Source of the DNA: Galerina marginata | Lineage: Eukaryota > Basidiomycota > Agaricomycetes > Agaricales > Galerinaceae | Reading direction: 5' to 3' | Length of the DNA stretch: 64,000 nt | Assembly: GCA_023014335.1 (NCBI GenBank) | Contig: JAECYW010000005.1 | Span: 3,038,001-3,102,000 of the forward strand | Part shown: positions 35,612 to 46,804 of the stretch, one piece after another | How the letters are laid out: each line of letters opens with the position of its first letter | How positions within the stretch are numbered: the first letter of the stretch is position 1 | Notes under the pieces: model-generated | The model's input: only the letters and a program-made list of their open reading frames with translations | Databases searched by the model: none | What the model was told of the DNA's origin: nothing | Position numbers and translations under genes: made by a program

Positions 35612-36830
35612 TTAAATCTCCATTCGAAACATTCGACGCTCGACTTGTTCCTGATCAATGTCTTCATTGTCAGTATATCCGATTCTGCGTTTTAAAGGCG
35701 ACGATTTAAATATAGGCTTTGCGACTTTCTGTCGTTCGGTCAAAGCCTTCTAAAATGAGATTGTCAGTATCCCGGCATCACAGAATTCTAATTCGACCGA
35801 CCTTGGAGAATGTATCGTCTAGCAATGCGAGTGATCGAAGCACAAACATCATGCGATAACGCTGTATCCCTATTGGAAAGACTGTAATAGAGACTTGCAG
35901 TTCAACGATATCTCCAATTCGGAAGACAGATGGCGAAACATCGACAAACCTAGTTATAGGTCTCCCATTAGACCGTTATATTAAAACATAGAGATAGGAA
36001 TCAACTTACTCTCCCATTCGTCCTTGTCTGTAATAGAGAACTAAATTTTCTTGACAGAAAATAAGGTTCCCTCCAACTAGGGCGGTCAAGCGAGAGCTCG
36101 GGTCCCATGTGGACGGCACCTCTATTTCTGTCCCTCTGTCAGCCTGTTTCGCTGGCGTGAATATCCGGTTTCCTGAATAAATAGATGGACCATCCATAGT
36201 CGGTTTTTCCTCCCATTCCTCGAGTTGATTCTCAGGAAGGTGTCGCTCGTACAATGCATGAATCGCACGAGTATTCTCGATTATCCTGTCGAAATAAGGT
36301 AGACCTAGTCCCGATACTTCGACTTGTTGTCTCAGATATCTTGCTCTGACAGCGTCCGCGGGACTTGAAAAATGTTAAAATTAGCATTCTTTCAAGAGCC
36401 ATTGGAATCATAACTTGCATTTGATCAAGCGGAGGAAGATTTTTACTCTTTAGAACCCCTCTAATGGCAAACACAACTTCATAATTTTCAACAGTCTCAA
36501 CTAATTGCATCGGGACAAGGACCCATGATTTTGGATTTGCTATGTGCTGAATCTTGAATATTTCGTCAACATACGCCTGCGACGTTCAATGCAAATTAAT
36601 CAAAGGCGGGAGAGACACTAAAACAACGAACTGACTGGATTTATAACGGCAAGTGACGTCAAAGTCGGTGCTCGGTCACAATCATTAGATCCAAGTTTTG
36701 TTAGAGCCAAGGCTAAGAGAAGTGATATTAACTTGATCGGAAAATATATAGACGAAAACAATGAAGTTTACCAGCTTCTTTCACGGGGTAATTCTTAATC
36801 ATTTCAATGACCGCGACAACTGATTGGACC
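35612..36830 (-). CDS. Conserved unknown protein of mushrooms
   Basis: The 3' exons 36010 to about 36370, 35802-35949 and 35612-35749 keep frame (introns 60 and 52 nt). Upstream coding continues through PKSWVLVPMQLVETVENYEVVF (about 36460-36580) and IEMIKNYPVKE (about 36780-36810), but the intron between them and the 3' exons has two possible forms. Recognisable blocks are LPYFDRIIENTRAIHALYERH, GPSIYSGNRIFTP, NLVLYYRQGRMGE and VSPSVFRIGDIVELQVS, then YRMMFVLRSLALLDDTF and the basic tail LKRRIGYTDNED. I have seen this order of blocks in unannotated Agaricomycete proteins; no function is known to me. The gene lies divergent to the one starting at 37344. Confidence 0.68.
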
Positions 36831-37343
36831 TATTTTTATAGAAAGAAATCTAATGACATCATTCGTGTACCGTCAAATTAAAAATAGGCCGGACTAAAAT
36901 ATTTGCCTGCGCCGCGGTGTGTTCCCAGTTTCGCTGATTCATTTCATGTCGACCACAGTCTCACAATTAAATTGACGACTGTGCAATATCCATCAAGTCA
37001 TGCTAACACCGTTTGCGTGACTCACTTTCAATGATTGTTTCATCAATTGACAAATGACGAAGAAAGTCCTACCTTGCCCAGGACTGTGCAAATCAGGACA
37101 CATGATTCAATCACTACATATGATCTAAATCTAAATCTTGAGTTCCTTCCTGATTGGGGTGGCGCTGTTTTCGACAGTCTACTTGGCCGACTCACGAATG
37201 TGCTGCGTTCACCGTAACACTCATCGCATGAATCATATTGAGTCACTGTCTTTGTGCATTCATACTTTATAAACAAGCAAGCATACACGGTCGACTTCCA
37301 TACATCTTAAATTTGACCCGCCCTACAAACACTTGACAAGAAA

Positions 37344-37668
37344 ATGAAGCGTGCTCATGAAACCCGTCGAAAAATAATACCACCGTATGAATATCGTCTT
37401 TTTACTTAAAGTTCTTGTTTTAACTGAAACGTTTCGCAACAGCATACGTTTGCCTGTGCGGAAAGACAAAAGGGTCGATCAACTATCTGAAGATCAAATA
37501 GAGTATGTTTCTCATTATGTTAATGTTATCTCTCATTATTAATCTGTTGAGTGGCAGGACAAGCGGAGCGCTTGGAATGCATATTGACTCTTTACAATTG
37601 GTCAATGATAGTAAGCTGCATCAATTAGCACAAGTCGCTGAGCTTGAAATCGCGAAAGACCCGAGCAA
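37344..37668 (+). repeat. Duplicated exon block, copy 2
   Basis: Partner of the block at 8214-8535 (minus). Exon lengths 41, 60 and 111 nt here versus 41, 54 and 111; intron lengths 58, 55 and 53 versus 59, 57 and 53; all phase 2. The nucleotide match also covers intron edges, for example CTGAAACGTTTCGCAACA here and CTGAAGCGTTTCACAACA there. Confidence 0.75.
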
Positions 37669-39142
37669 GTCAGTTGAACCAGCATCTGTACTGACCTAAC
37701 ATATTCACAATTTCTTATCAGTTTTGCGGATGGGTCCCATGAAACTTCGGAGGACTGTTTACCGAACATAACTGGTCAAAATGGGCTGAAAAGGAATTCA
37801 GAAGCTGCCGATGTCTTGGCTGATGACAGGTCTGTCATATATTATTGTAATTCTTGTTCGAAACTTACAAGTACGAACTCTAAGAACAACACGCAAAGCC
37901 AAACTTGAATCCAAATTTATTGGCGAAACGTCTAATTGTGGACAAGACTCGTAATTTCCATTTTTTTTTGATATCTGAAATATTACTGAAGATCCTGTTG
38001 GACCATCGATCTAGTTGTGTTTCCGATTCATCGTTGGCAAGTGCCAAAACCGCCATCAGGTTTTTTTTTTTTTTCTTAACCTCCTTGATTTATATTTAAA
38101 GTTCGCTTAGTGCTGCAGGTGTTTTGAACAAAGTCGATGTTCAATCCTGTTCCAATAAAGCGTTTGAAGATATATCAAATTTGTGAATCAGTACAGTCTG
38201 GGACATCCTGTCTGCTCTTATTGACATATTTGAATTTAGAAAATTTAGTGACAATCCTCCCGATTGCATGCAGGTGAAAGCGGACGGTTTTTCCGGTGCG
38301 TTCTGACTTTGAAAGATGTGCCATCTTGTCGACTCGTATTCAAAATCATCAGAGACAGCACATGAGAAAAGCCCTGCAAACATTACAGAATGTACTTCGT
38401 ACGTCCCATTTATCTGTGTGACCTTTCATTTTCATCGTGAACTACTTGAAAATTCAGCCCAGTGAAAGACGATGTGACACTGACCTCGACAACTGTATCT
38501 GATGAGAGTGCAGGAAATAGGTGCGTTGCTATTATCAAGATAGCTTAACTTGAGAATAAAGGCCATGCAGTCACTCGCAGACCTTGTTGTCTGTATCTGA
38601 TGAAAGTCTTGAAAACGAGTGCGTTCATCCTCTCCCGGCGACAAACACTTCAATAACTACCGTACAGCCATTCGTCAACGTTGTCCTCTATATCTGATGA
38701 AAGTCTTGCAAACAAGTGCGTTCTTATAATAGAAATCGCAAGATACCTCAATAATTGTCATACAGTCCTACATCCGACCTATATAGGGGCGAATTACCTT
38801 GGGACAGAGAACGTAAAGGTGGATGGTCAAAGTATGAATCAATTTTGTCTTCCAACTTATACTAAAATCGTGGCGCGCCAGGAACATTCATGATAGCGAG
38901 CTCGCTCCAGATATGGACCCTATTGCACCCGAGCCGTCTCAGATCAAAAAACGGTACCGGAATGGATATTACTTGTCCGACACCAGCAACATTCACGCCA
39001 GCGAGCAGGCTCGAGATCTGTCTCCTGTTTTTAGCGAAGCTTCTCGGATTTCGGATATGAGCTGGCCTAGGACTGGATCCCAAGTTTCTGAAAGTGTCGT
39101 CCAAGAACAAGATTTGAATGCGTTGAGTTACTACCCAACCTG
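37344..39142 (+). CDS. Acidic protein built from tandem phase-2 exons
   Basis: Exons 37344-37384, 37443-37502, 37558-37668 and 37722-37829 join with phase-2 introns of 58, 55 and 53 nt, starting MKRAHETRRKIIPP. Further phase-2 exons follow, best seen at 38458-38520, 38571-38618 and 38668-38715, each encoding a variant of TLxSxSDESLxNx. The middle (37830-38450) and the junction at about 38812 could not be fixed; phase is lost there by one base, so the model may be two genes or a decaying one. The last part (38882-39142) encodes LAPDMDPIAPEPSQ and ends SYYPT. Its first three exons match the 5' end of the PPR gene at 8.2-8.5 kb. The product would be disordered and Ser/Asp/Glu-rich; function unknown. 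Confidence 0.55.
38458..38715 (+). repeat. Tandemly duplicated exon-intron units (~100 bp)
   Basis: Three units, each an exon containing TCTGATGAAAGTCTTG or variant followed by a donor GTGCGTT and an intron of 49-50 nt. Exons 38571-38618 and 38668-38715 are both 48 nt; the first is 63 nt. Peptides: TTVSDESAGNR, LLSVSDESLENE and LSSISDESLANK. Confidence 0.85.
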
Positions 39143-39159
39143 ATTGGATTTTAATTAAC

Positions 39160-40369
39160 ATGCACTCAATGCATAGCGACGACAGTCCTTCTGTCATGCA
39201 GAAGGATCTTCAAGATCCCGAATTGATTGAGTCATACAAGGATTTGCCGGAATTGAGGTCTGTTACATTTTACGGCCCAGCAGATGTGCTCGTACTGAAT
39301 TTCATGAAATGAAGATACGCAGAGTTGGTCCCTGTGAGACGGTATTCAGACTTCGTGAAAGAAAAAAACGATATGTCGTTACCAGGATTTTATGCAATGG
39401 AGAACTGGCATCGATTGCTTCCCGAACAGGCGTCTGTTATTGAGTGAGCTTTATTTTCATTACCGTTATAACTGGTCTATTCTGATCAAGAGTTCGTAGA
39501 AAAATCAAAGCAGCACTCACTTTCAAGTCTAATCTAATCTACATCAACCCGTCGCGCGCTCACCCGAACACCGTGACTATTGCTGCCATCGCTAATTCGC
39601 GTTATATTGTAAACCCTGCAAACACAAGATCATGCATGATAGGTGTCACCACTGGCTGTTGTTTGTCCAGCAAATTGGTGTATGGCCGTACAAGAAATAC
39701 TCGCGATTTTGGAAGCTCAACAGTAACGAAAGTGATTGAGATTATTCCGCACACTCAGGAATTCGAAAGGTTGGTAGGATTTCTTGGAACAGTCTTCGAC
39801 TTTGAAGTCCTCAAGGCGCCTTGTTTTTCGGATCATGTTCTCACATTTTCTACTCGCGCGGAACCGGTGGGTAAGTAACTTTTCCATTGTCTATCAGTCA
39901 TGCTATACTGATATATCATGAAGATGGCGAGGGTGCTGAAACTTCTTCCAAGTTTCGAGCTTATTTATCGCAGAACCTAGCGTCACGAGGCGGTTCAAGT
40001 CGGCAACAGCAGCAGCAGCCTGTTTCTCGAGAAGTATCGCAGTTAATCCGGTCATCGTTAGGCTCTTCAGATGACAGTATGTATATTTTCTTCATATATT
40101 GCCTTGGCTCTTAGTTTTTTCTTTCAACACTGGCAGTCCCCATATATGATGTTCGAAATGTCAATTTTTCACTCAACAAGAACCTTCGAGACATTACCAA
40201 CCTCCCTCTATATAAATCAGGAAGGAGAGACGTACCAGATGGAGCTTGTGTGTCCGTCGGTTACACTATGGGTTTGTACAAGGATCGAAACGACAAACAG
40301 CAGGAACTGTTGACTTTAAATGTCCGTTGGGTTATAATCTGGGCCATCCCAGTTTTGCAAGAATTTTGA
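39160..40369 (+). CDS. Conserved unknown protein of mushrooms, 327 aa
   Basis: Exons 39160-39257, 39315-39443, 39500-39870, 39924-40076 and 40137-40369 join in phase (introns 53-60 nt), from MHSMHSDDSP to a TGA at 40367. Blocks: MSLPGFYAMENWHRLLPEQ; YINPSRAHPNTVTIAAIANSR; TKVIEIIPHTQEFERLVGFLG; a Gln run (SRQQQQQPVS) at about residue 225; then IPIYDVRNVNFSL, LPLYKSG and ACVSVGYTMGLY, ending with a hydrophobic VRWVIIWAIPVLQEF. The IYDVRN...VGYT order is familiar from unannotated Agaricomycete proteins, but I know no function. It starts 17 bp after the stop of the acidic tandem-exon gene on the same strand. Confidence 0.75.
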
Positions 40370-41338
40370 TAACATACCGACAAGTCGAAGGCCAAGCCTT
40401 GAATTTGGAAAAATTCTGTATCATATGTAGCTGAAAGATGACGAATGAACCCCCTACTCATTTTGTTGTACTAATATCAGAACTCCTGAATCAATTTATA
40501 TAATATGTTTGTTACATTATATGTACGGGACAACAGGGACTGAAGCTGCTCCGGTGTCGACTGTTTCTATACATGATGTGCTAGGCAGGGTCGAGGCCAT
40601 CTTAAAAAGGAGAAGAAAAATTAACGGGCCATGACAAAGAGCAGACAAGCGAAGCGAGTCCGTCGCGGCCGTCTCTAAGCCCTAAACCGCAAGAGGAGTC
40701 TGTCCGTGCTAGGAGCTGTGAAGGCGGGTTCGTATCGACAGCCAGAGCAAGATTGGAGAAAGATGAATTCCCGAGAAATAACGTCAAGTTACGTCGACTT
40801 TGCAGGTAACATGGTACAGAAGGTGCATCAGGCACACCCTAGCAGTCCGAGGCTGGCGAAAGCTGAGGCCACGAAGGAAATGTGGCGAGCAATGCAGTAC
40901 ACAATGACAAGTCAAATAGTCCTAAAATGCAATTTCATTCGCATGGTGATCTGCGTACTTATTTACATGGAAGGCCTCGAACAGCAGGAGTGGGAAAAGC
41001 CGATTATATTAATTGCTTTGACATCGAGATTTGGATTTTTTGCCATAAGTTGGTCTTGAAGGAAATACGGATTAATGTGGGCTGCAAGCGTCTGAAGCGA
41101 ACGAGGATATGAACGTTCTAGACTTCACGTTACTTAAATGAGTGCAGAATGAATGAAAAGTGAAAACATACCATGAGTTTCCGCCAGGTGAATGTCGCTA
41201 AGAACTCAGTCCTCGTTTGGTGGACCGCTGTCCTCTTCCTCATCTTTGATCATTGCGCGAGTACACCAGGTCTGCAAGGCGATGGCGGAGTGGAGGTGGA
41301 CGATCCACGAGCAGCATTCCTCGAGAAATGAAATCAGC
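40370..41338. other. Possible charged exon; otherwise nothing supported
   Basis: From about 40608 to 40806 the plus strand is open for a charged peptide (LTGHDKEQTSEASPSRPS ... LEKDEFPRNNVKLRRL) followed by a GTAACA donor. Its upstream and downstream exons were not found. Nothing else supported. Confidence 0.3.
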
Positions 41339-43285
41339 TCATGATGCCGCCAGTTTAGCTAGAAGCTTTGTCATTAACATTTGCCCTAAGGCCTGGCATC
41401 GACTTGAACGCTTCTTGACTTCTGTATTGTGACGTAATTCTGTGATCGATGAGCAAAGGCCGTTCGGAGGGCCAAAATCTTCAAAATTGCAGCGATAATG
41501 AACTAGAGAGTCCTCTTGTGGTAAAGGAAACGGCTCAGGGCGAACACTGGTTGTACCGCATATTTCACAATGGTGGTGATACCACGCAACTCTTTGATCA
41601 ATTGCATTGACAGTATCTTGGGGTGAATCGGCACGGCGAACGAGGTAGCAAAAGTCGAGGAAGGCAGGAGTCACTACTTGTCCACTGCTTCAAATGATGC
41701 CTTTGTTTGAAACGCGCCACGGGAATGCGGGTGTTGCTGCAATTCTTCGGTCGATCTTATCAAGGATGTCTGATGCATCTCCAGGCGAATGTTCCAGTTC
41801 GAGCTAGTCACCAGCCCACGCAAACAGGTGATCTTTGAAAGCCTTGATGACTTGATGAAGGACATCGTCCGTGGAATCACAATGTGTTGATATCTTTGCT
41901 TCATCAATTTTGGAGTATGATTATAGGTGTCGCAAGGGCCAGTACGGTTCTTCTGTAATATCATTGGTTCATACGAAACCTGCATGACACATTTCGCAAC
42001 AAATGGCGTCGAACCGTGGGTCTCAGCTGGAGGAAAGTTGCAGGTGAACGCTTTAAATTATTCAGACATGTGTTTGAAAAACGGAATAAGACAACGCACC
42101 ACAATATCCACGTCAATTCCATAAACATCCCAGGGGTACCCAACATCAAAAACTTTGACGAGTTCATCCGTAAGTTCATGCCGGCGAGGTCCAGACGGGT
42201 TATCGAGGACATCTTGAAGAGCAGTGCATCTATCTAAAGATTAACAAGCCTTGGACTCGGATGCGAAATAAAAAAAAACAACAAACATAGTTTGCACACC
42301 AGCCCTGAAAAATGCGTGAGACCACAACCTGCTCCAGATAGTCGGCGTTGAACAGCCCAAGATCAAATATACACCGTCCATCAGGGCACCGACGAACAAC
42401 TGGGGTTGACATAGCTGGCATGAGGCTTGAAAAGACAGCAAATATTGAAGAGTAATCGAGCTGTCGCTTGAATTTTCGAAATGCTGCACCGTTGTCGTAT
42501 TTTCGGTCACACCTACATGAATAGATGTTACTTTTAAAACTGTTGGAACCAGATAAAATATGAATACAATCACGAGAAATGCAATTGGAATCTGACATGA
42601 TTACACATTCCTCCCGTGGAAAGGTAGACTGTAGTTTTGTCACTTTCGAGAATTAGCAGAACATATAGCGCCTTTGCTGGTGGAGTCGTCTTCGTAAATC
42701 TGGTCCTGAAAATGTAATCATTAGCATTGAGGAAGAATTTAGACGGTAGACTACTTACACAGTGCTTCCACACATTATTTCGTGACATAAAGTGATCCTC
42801 GTCTTGGAAGTCGGGATTGTCGAGCATGTTGGCAATGACTGTATCGGGATCCATATACCAGACCTCGTATTGGGCCTTCTTCCAGCTCGGAGCATCGTCG
42901 CGACTGTAAACTGATTCCGTCTTAAAGCATTTCTACGGGGCATATCCAAGTTTTGTGGCGTTGATAGCATCGTAGATTTCTTGATAAGAGTCGAAGGGAG
43001 CGGTATCTTCATGCTTCGGGGGTGAGAGAGCCCAAAGCCCGAGGATACCGTTAATACTCGACGCCGACATCTTGTCGGTCCGAAAGAGAAATTCAGTGGG
43101 CATAGCAAGGCCAATTCATCAGGGGCACGTGTTGTGCATGGCAATGGTGGAGTGCCGGGAGTAAGATCCTGTCCGTTGGACTCGCAGCGCAGAGCTGAAA
43201 CATAGTTGGCTTCTAGTCGACAAGCAAGGAGGGGAAGATAGTTACCACTCAAATGAGGGTGATTAATTTTCCTTGAATGTGCCAA
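41339..43285 (-). pseudogene. Plavaka-type (CACTA-like) transposase remnant
   Basis: Fragments in three frames, in correct order on the minus strand, match the basidiomycete Plavaka transposase as I know it: PPGTPPxP-like TPGTPPLPCTT (about 43170), MSASSINGILGLWAL (about 43060), PSWKKAQYEVWYMDP and NMLDNPDFQDEDHF (about 42830), ESDKTTVYLSTG (about 42640), FKRQLDYSSIFAVFSSLMPAM and VVRRCPDGR, ADYLEQVV...GWCANY (about 42330), SGPRRHELTDELV (about 42190), KAFKDHLFAWAG, and finally FLDFCYLVRR, QEDSLVHYRCNFEDFGPPNGLCSSITE and QALGQMLMTKLLAKLAAS ending at 41339. Frameshifts and stops between blocks make it inactive. Terminal repeats were not found. Confidence 0.88.
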
Positions 43286-43483
43286 GTACTCCGAGTCGGC
43301 GTTCTCAGGAAGAGGAGGGCTATTTACGTTGATTCCTGGACTAGCTGAGTGCAGTGGATTAATTTGGTCACCTTTGAGTTCAGGAGAGCCTCGAAAACTT
43401 TGATGATCAGAATCAGTGGTCGGAGATGGTGGGGAACATAATACTGGTCAGTGTGGACGGCTCCAATTTGATAAGATCTTAAA

Positions 43484-44171
43484 TGTATGCTTCGGAAAGT
43501 CATCGGGCATCCGTCAAACGGATATCGGAGATGTGCAGCTCCGAGACGACTTTTTCGTCATATAGAGACGAGGGAGGACGTGCAAGCTTCAATATTATTG
43601 TCAGAACAGGAGTTCAAACAACAGTAGAAGGAGCATACAACGAATATTACCAGTTGCCGGTCCTTAAAAGACAACAACCAGAGACGGCGCACCGAAGCCA
43701 AGATCGACGCCGATAAAACCACGAATAAGGCTGACGACGAACAAAAGGCGGCCACAATTATAGAAATTCGCAAATCGGCCATCCAGAAGTCGACTGCAAA
43801 AGAAGATAAAGTTCAGCAGAAAGAATCAGAGGCACGTAAGCCTGCGATTCAAGGAGGCCCGCAAACTTGAAACATTTGCTTGCACCAGAGATGGATGTCG
43901 AAGACGACGAGCTTAATACCTTAGATTCAGACAATGTTCCGTCTGCCTCCAGTGCTGGGACAGATTCTGAAGGTGACAGTCGCATTGACGATTTTAATGA
44001 CGGCGACTATGAGAAAGATGTTGACTATGTCGGATCCAGGATGAAAAAATGGACACTGACGTGGAATGGTAGGAGGTCATTCGTGTCCGTGGCGGAAGGA
44101 AGAAAGACCAACCGAACTTGTCAAGGTTCGTCCATGTTTTATGTACTTGACATTCTAGTCATGAGATGTTG
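43484..44171 (+). CDS. Charged low-complexity ORFs
   Basis: Two overlapping stretches: 43680-43870 encodes a Lys/Glu/Ala-rich helical peptide (ADDEQKAATIIEIRKSAIQ), and 43867-44171 an acidic one (DVEDDELNTLDSDNVPS, DSRIDDFNDGDYEKDV). They lie in different frames and no intron joins them cleanly. Possibly exons of one gene or part of the nearby mobile elements. No family recognised. Confidence 0.25.
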
Positions 44172-45269
44172 ATTAAATAGGACTCGTTCATTTATGGACC
44201 GTCTCAGGATTTTGTAACGCTTATGTAATTGGCCGCCTAACGTCGGATTAGACGATTACATTTGACTTTTCGACTTTTCATGTTTTGTCTTACTCCCTTG
44301 GTTTCACAAACAACTGATTGTGTTCTTTGATGTTCTATGTATTCGGTTTTGTCAATTTAATTCATCTTCCGAACCATCTGATGTTCAAAGTCGGCTTTCG
44401 AACCTTTCAAACCTCTGCTCGGAATAACATCTAGCTCGTCCTCATTGTTGGTGTGTCAAGGCCTATCGATTCTCTCTGTTGTATCCTCAATCTTGTCACA
44501 TAAACGACAGATGCACTCACTCGTGACTCACGTTTTACTCCCACTGCCTTCTAACCTCTGGTTTCGCCGTCCGAGCACGCGCCCTTCACAGAAGAAAGGA
44601 GTTGAAGTGGCCTGCAGTAAGAAAACAATGAGGTGCAACCTAACTTGCATGTCTGATCGAGTCGTGCGTCTATTACCTTATCTTTTTGTCTTTTCCCCGG
44701 CACCTTCTCATGTCCATTTTGTAGGTTGACCCATCCTCCTACATATTCTGCCGGCATACGGCCATGTCGACTACAGCTTGTCGAGCCGCATTTTTGACGC
44801 CTTTCAAACGACACACGACCTAGTGGTGATTGTGTTTGGGTTTTTTTTTTTTGACATTGCATAAGCTAACCATCATTAATGCTTCTAGATGTTCATCGGG
44901 AAAATGGAGGTGCAGCAATCGAGCTTGACGAGCGTGCCGAGGCAAGGCCTGTGTGTTTAGGGTTTTTTGAATGGCTAACGGCCGCCGAGATTCCACTCCC
45001 ATTCTGAGAAGAACATGATGATAACGAATACCCTCAGCGATCACCTCAAGAGCAAGTGCGATCGTAATCGCCCGTCAACCGAACGAGGTGCCGCTCGCCG
45101 AAAAACGAGCTGAACGACGAAGATTGAGGCTTGGTGAAAGAGAGTTGTCATGTTCATTCATCGCCTTGACCCCCCTCTCCATGGATCCCCACAAGTAGGA
45201 CGGGTATGTCTTATCACTCTTTTTTCTCCGATGATATGCAATAAAGATATTTTTTAGTTTTCCATCCAC

Positions 45270-45690
45270 AGCACAGACTTGAGAAATCCCTCCTCGCTGG
45301 CTGGGCGTCTGAATGGATCGAAACAGCTGAAGATGTCTTGTGCGACAAATTTAACAAAATATACTGGGGGCAAGGATAGAACAGATATGAATCAAGTGCA
45401 GGACTTAGGAGAATCCTTGAGCTTGCTGTAATCAGGATCTAAGGAAAATATATGTTCTTCTCCCTTCCTGACCAAGCCGATGAAGATAATGGGCCTCTAA
45501 GAACATATATGACAACCTGCCCGCTCAGTACGCCTACTGAAAGGGTTTCAAAGCTACTCCTTTGGTGGTATGAGAAGTGCCACATTTATTCGCGACTCAA
45601 CCCCATGGCGTTAAACCATCTCTATCTAGGTAAGTTTTTATGTTTTTCTCTACTTTAATATACTCATCCGGTTCTTAGCGACATCGTAGT
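45270..45690 (+). pseudogene. hAT transposase C-terminal remnant
   Basis: HRLEKSLLAGW-EWIETAEDVL (45270-45350) and PLRTYMTTCPLSTPTERVSKLLLWWYEKCHIYSRLNPMAL-HLYL (45494-45625) match the dimerisation region of mushroom hAT transposases, where DPL-x-YL ... WW-x-x-x-x-x-x-YP-x-LS-x-MA is typical. The expected following ATSxExERxFS motif is present but broken by a stop (GCGACATCGTAG). Earlier parts of the protein were not found. Confidence 0.72.
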
Positions 45691-46450
45691 ACCGAAGCAG
45701 ATGGTAAGAATCAATGATAATAAAATGTACTCTGCGGTGCTATATGCACATAATGGCCCTTGAGCTAAGTTTCGGTTATACTTAACCCACAAGGAAGAAC
45801 GCCTCCAGAGACCATCAAAGGCTATGTCAAGGACGCCCTCTGGAAGCTCGTCGTTGATGCGAGGGAATACGTTTTGAGATTTCTCTATCGTAATCCCAAG
45901 ATACTCGTTGTTTTCTTGGATGGGTGTTTAGGCTGGCACCGGAGCATACGGCTCAGATACCATTGTCGCCATCTTTTCGGTCCACCTCTAGATCATCATC
46001 AGGACTGATATTACTTATGGAGATCCTACTGGGGCATTGCCTGTCTGTTGCGCCGCGGTGAGTACAATTCAATATCCGCGAGATCTTAAGTCCTGGACGA
46101 ATTACCTAGGCTGAACGTGCCCTCGAGGCCTGAAAAACTGGATATTCACTTGAACAGGTCGACGACAATTCACGTGACAACCAAAGTGCTACGGACAGCG
46201 GAGGCGTTAGCCTCAAGGGTTTTGTGGAGAACCCATGGGCAGGTCGCGCCGCTGGATGTCTACCCGCGATCAAGACCTTTGCCGCAGTAAAATGGGTCTC
46301 AGTCATCGAGTTGACAGGAATTTTACTAAGCTTGTCATCAAATCCCCCTGGCTGCTGGGGTTCGAGACGAAGATGATCCTCGCTTCCAGGTCCTCCTATC
46401 TGATGGCGAGGAAGTCCCTACTGCTTGACTATCAACACTTATTCTGAATT
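45691..46450 (+). pseudogene. Transposon-associated ORF fragment
   Basis: After the hAT remnant, 45955-46060 reads YGDPTGALPVCCAAV and, after a gap, 46110-46140 reads AERALEA-KTG with a stop in the middle. This pair resembles an ORF (LA-AAVERAL-x-W-TG) often found beside fungal DNA transposons and annotated only as a domain of unknown function. Assignment is by pattern memory and weak. Confidence 0.3.
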
Positions 46451-46804
46451 TAGCAGTCCTAAATAACCTACAGGCTTCAATAGTCATATAATTGGCTGAC
46501 GAAACCACTCCAAGTGAATACGAACAGACAGAATTATAGCAGCATAGCCTGTCTAGCTGTGTTTGACTGGTCTTAACTCCTGCCACTTGATTTGTATACA
46601 GTTTATTGACTTAACTTGGTGAACAGTGTGTTGACGGATGCTGGGGCATAGTGAACGGGCGTGAAACGTGGTGTGAGACAGGGCAGAAAGTCTCGACATA
46701 GAAATGACTTTGACAAGTTCTCGAAGCTTTTCATTGTCCATATCAGCACTCAAGGCAGTATATATACATTGGCAAATGCTGAGGATAATTATTGTTAATC
46801 TGTC

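Noticed and set aside
38060..38085. Poly-T run as a retrotransposon tail
   Set aside because: It lies inside a likely intron pyrimidine tract; no reverse transcriptase or target duplication nearby.
38458..38760. Regular repeats and spacers resembling a CRISPR array
   Set aside because: Repeats are exons in one frame with splice signals; units are diverged and this is a eukaryotic genome.
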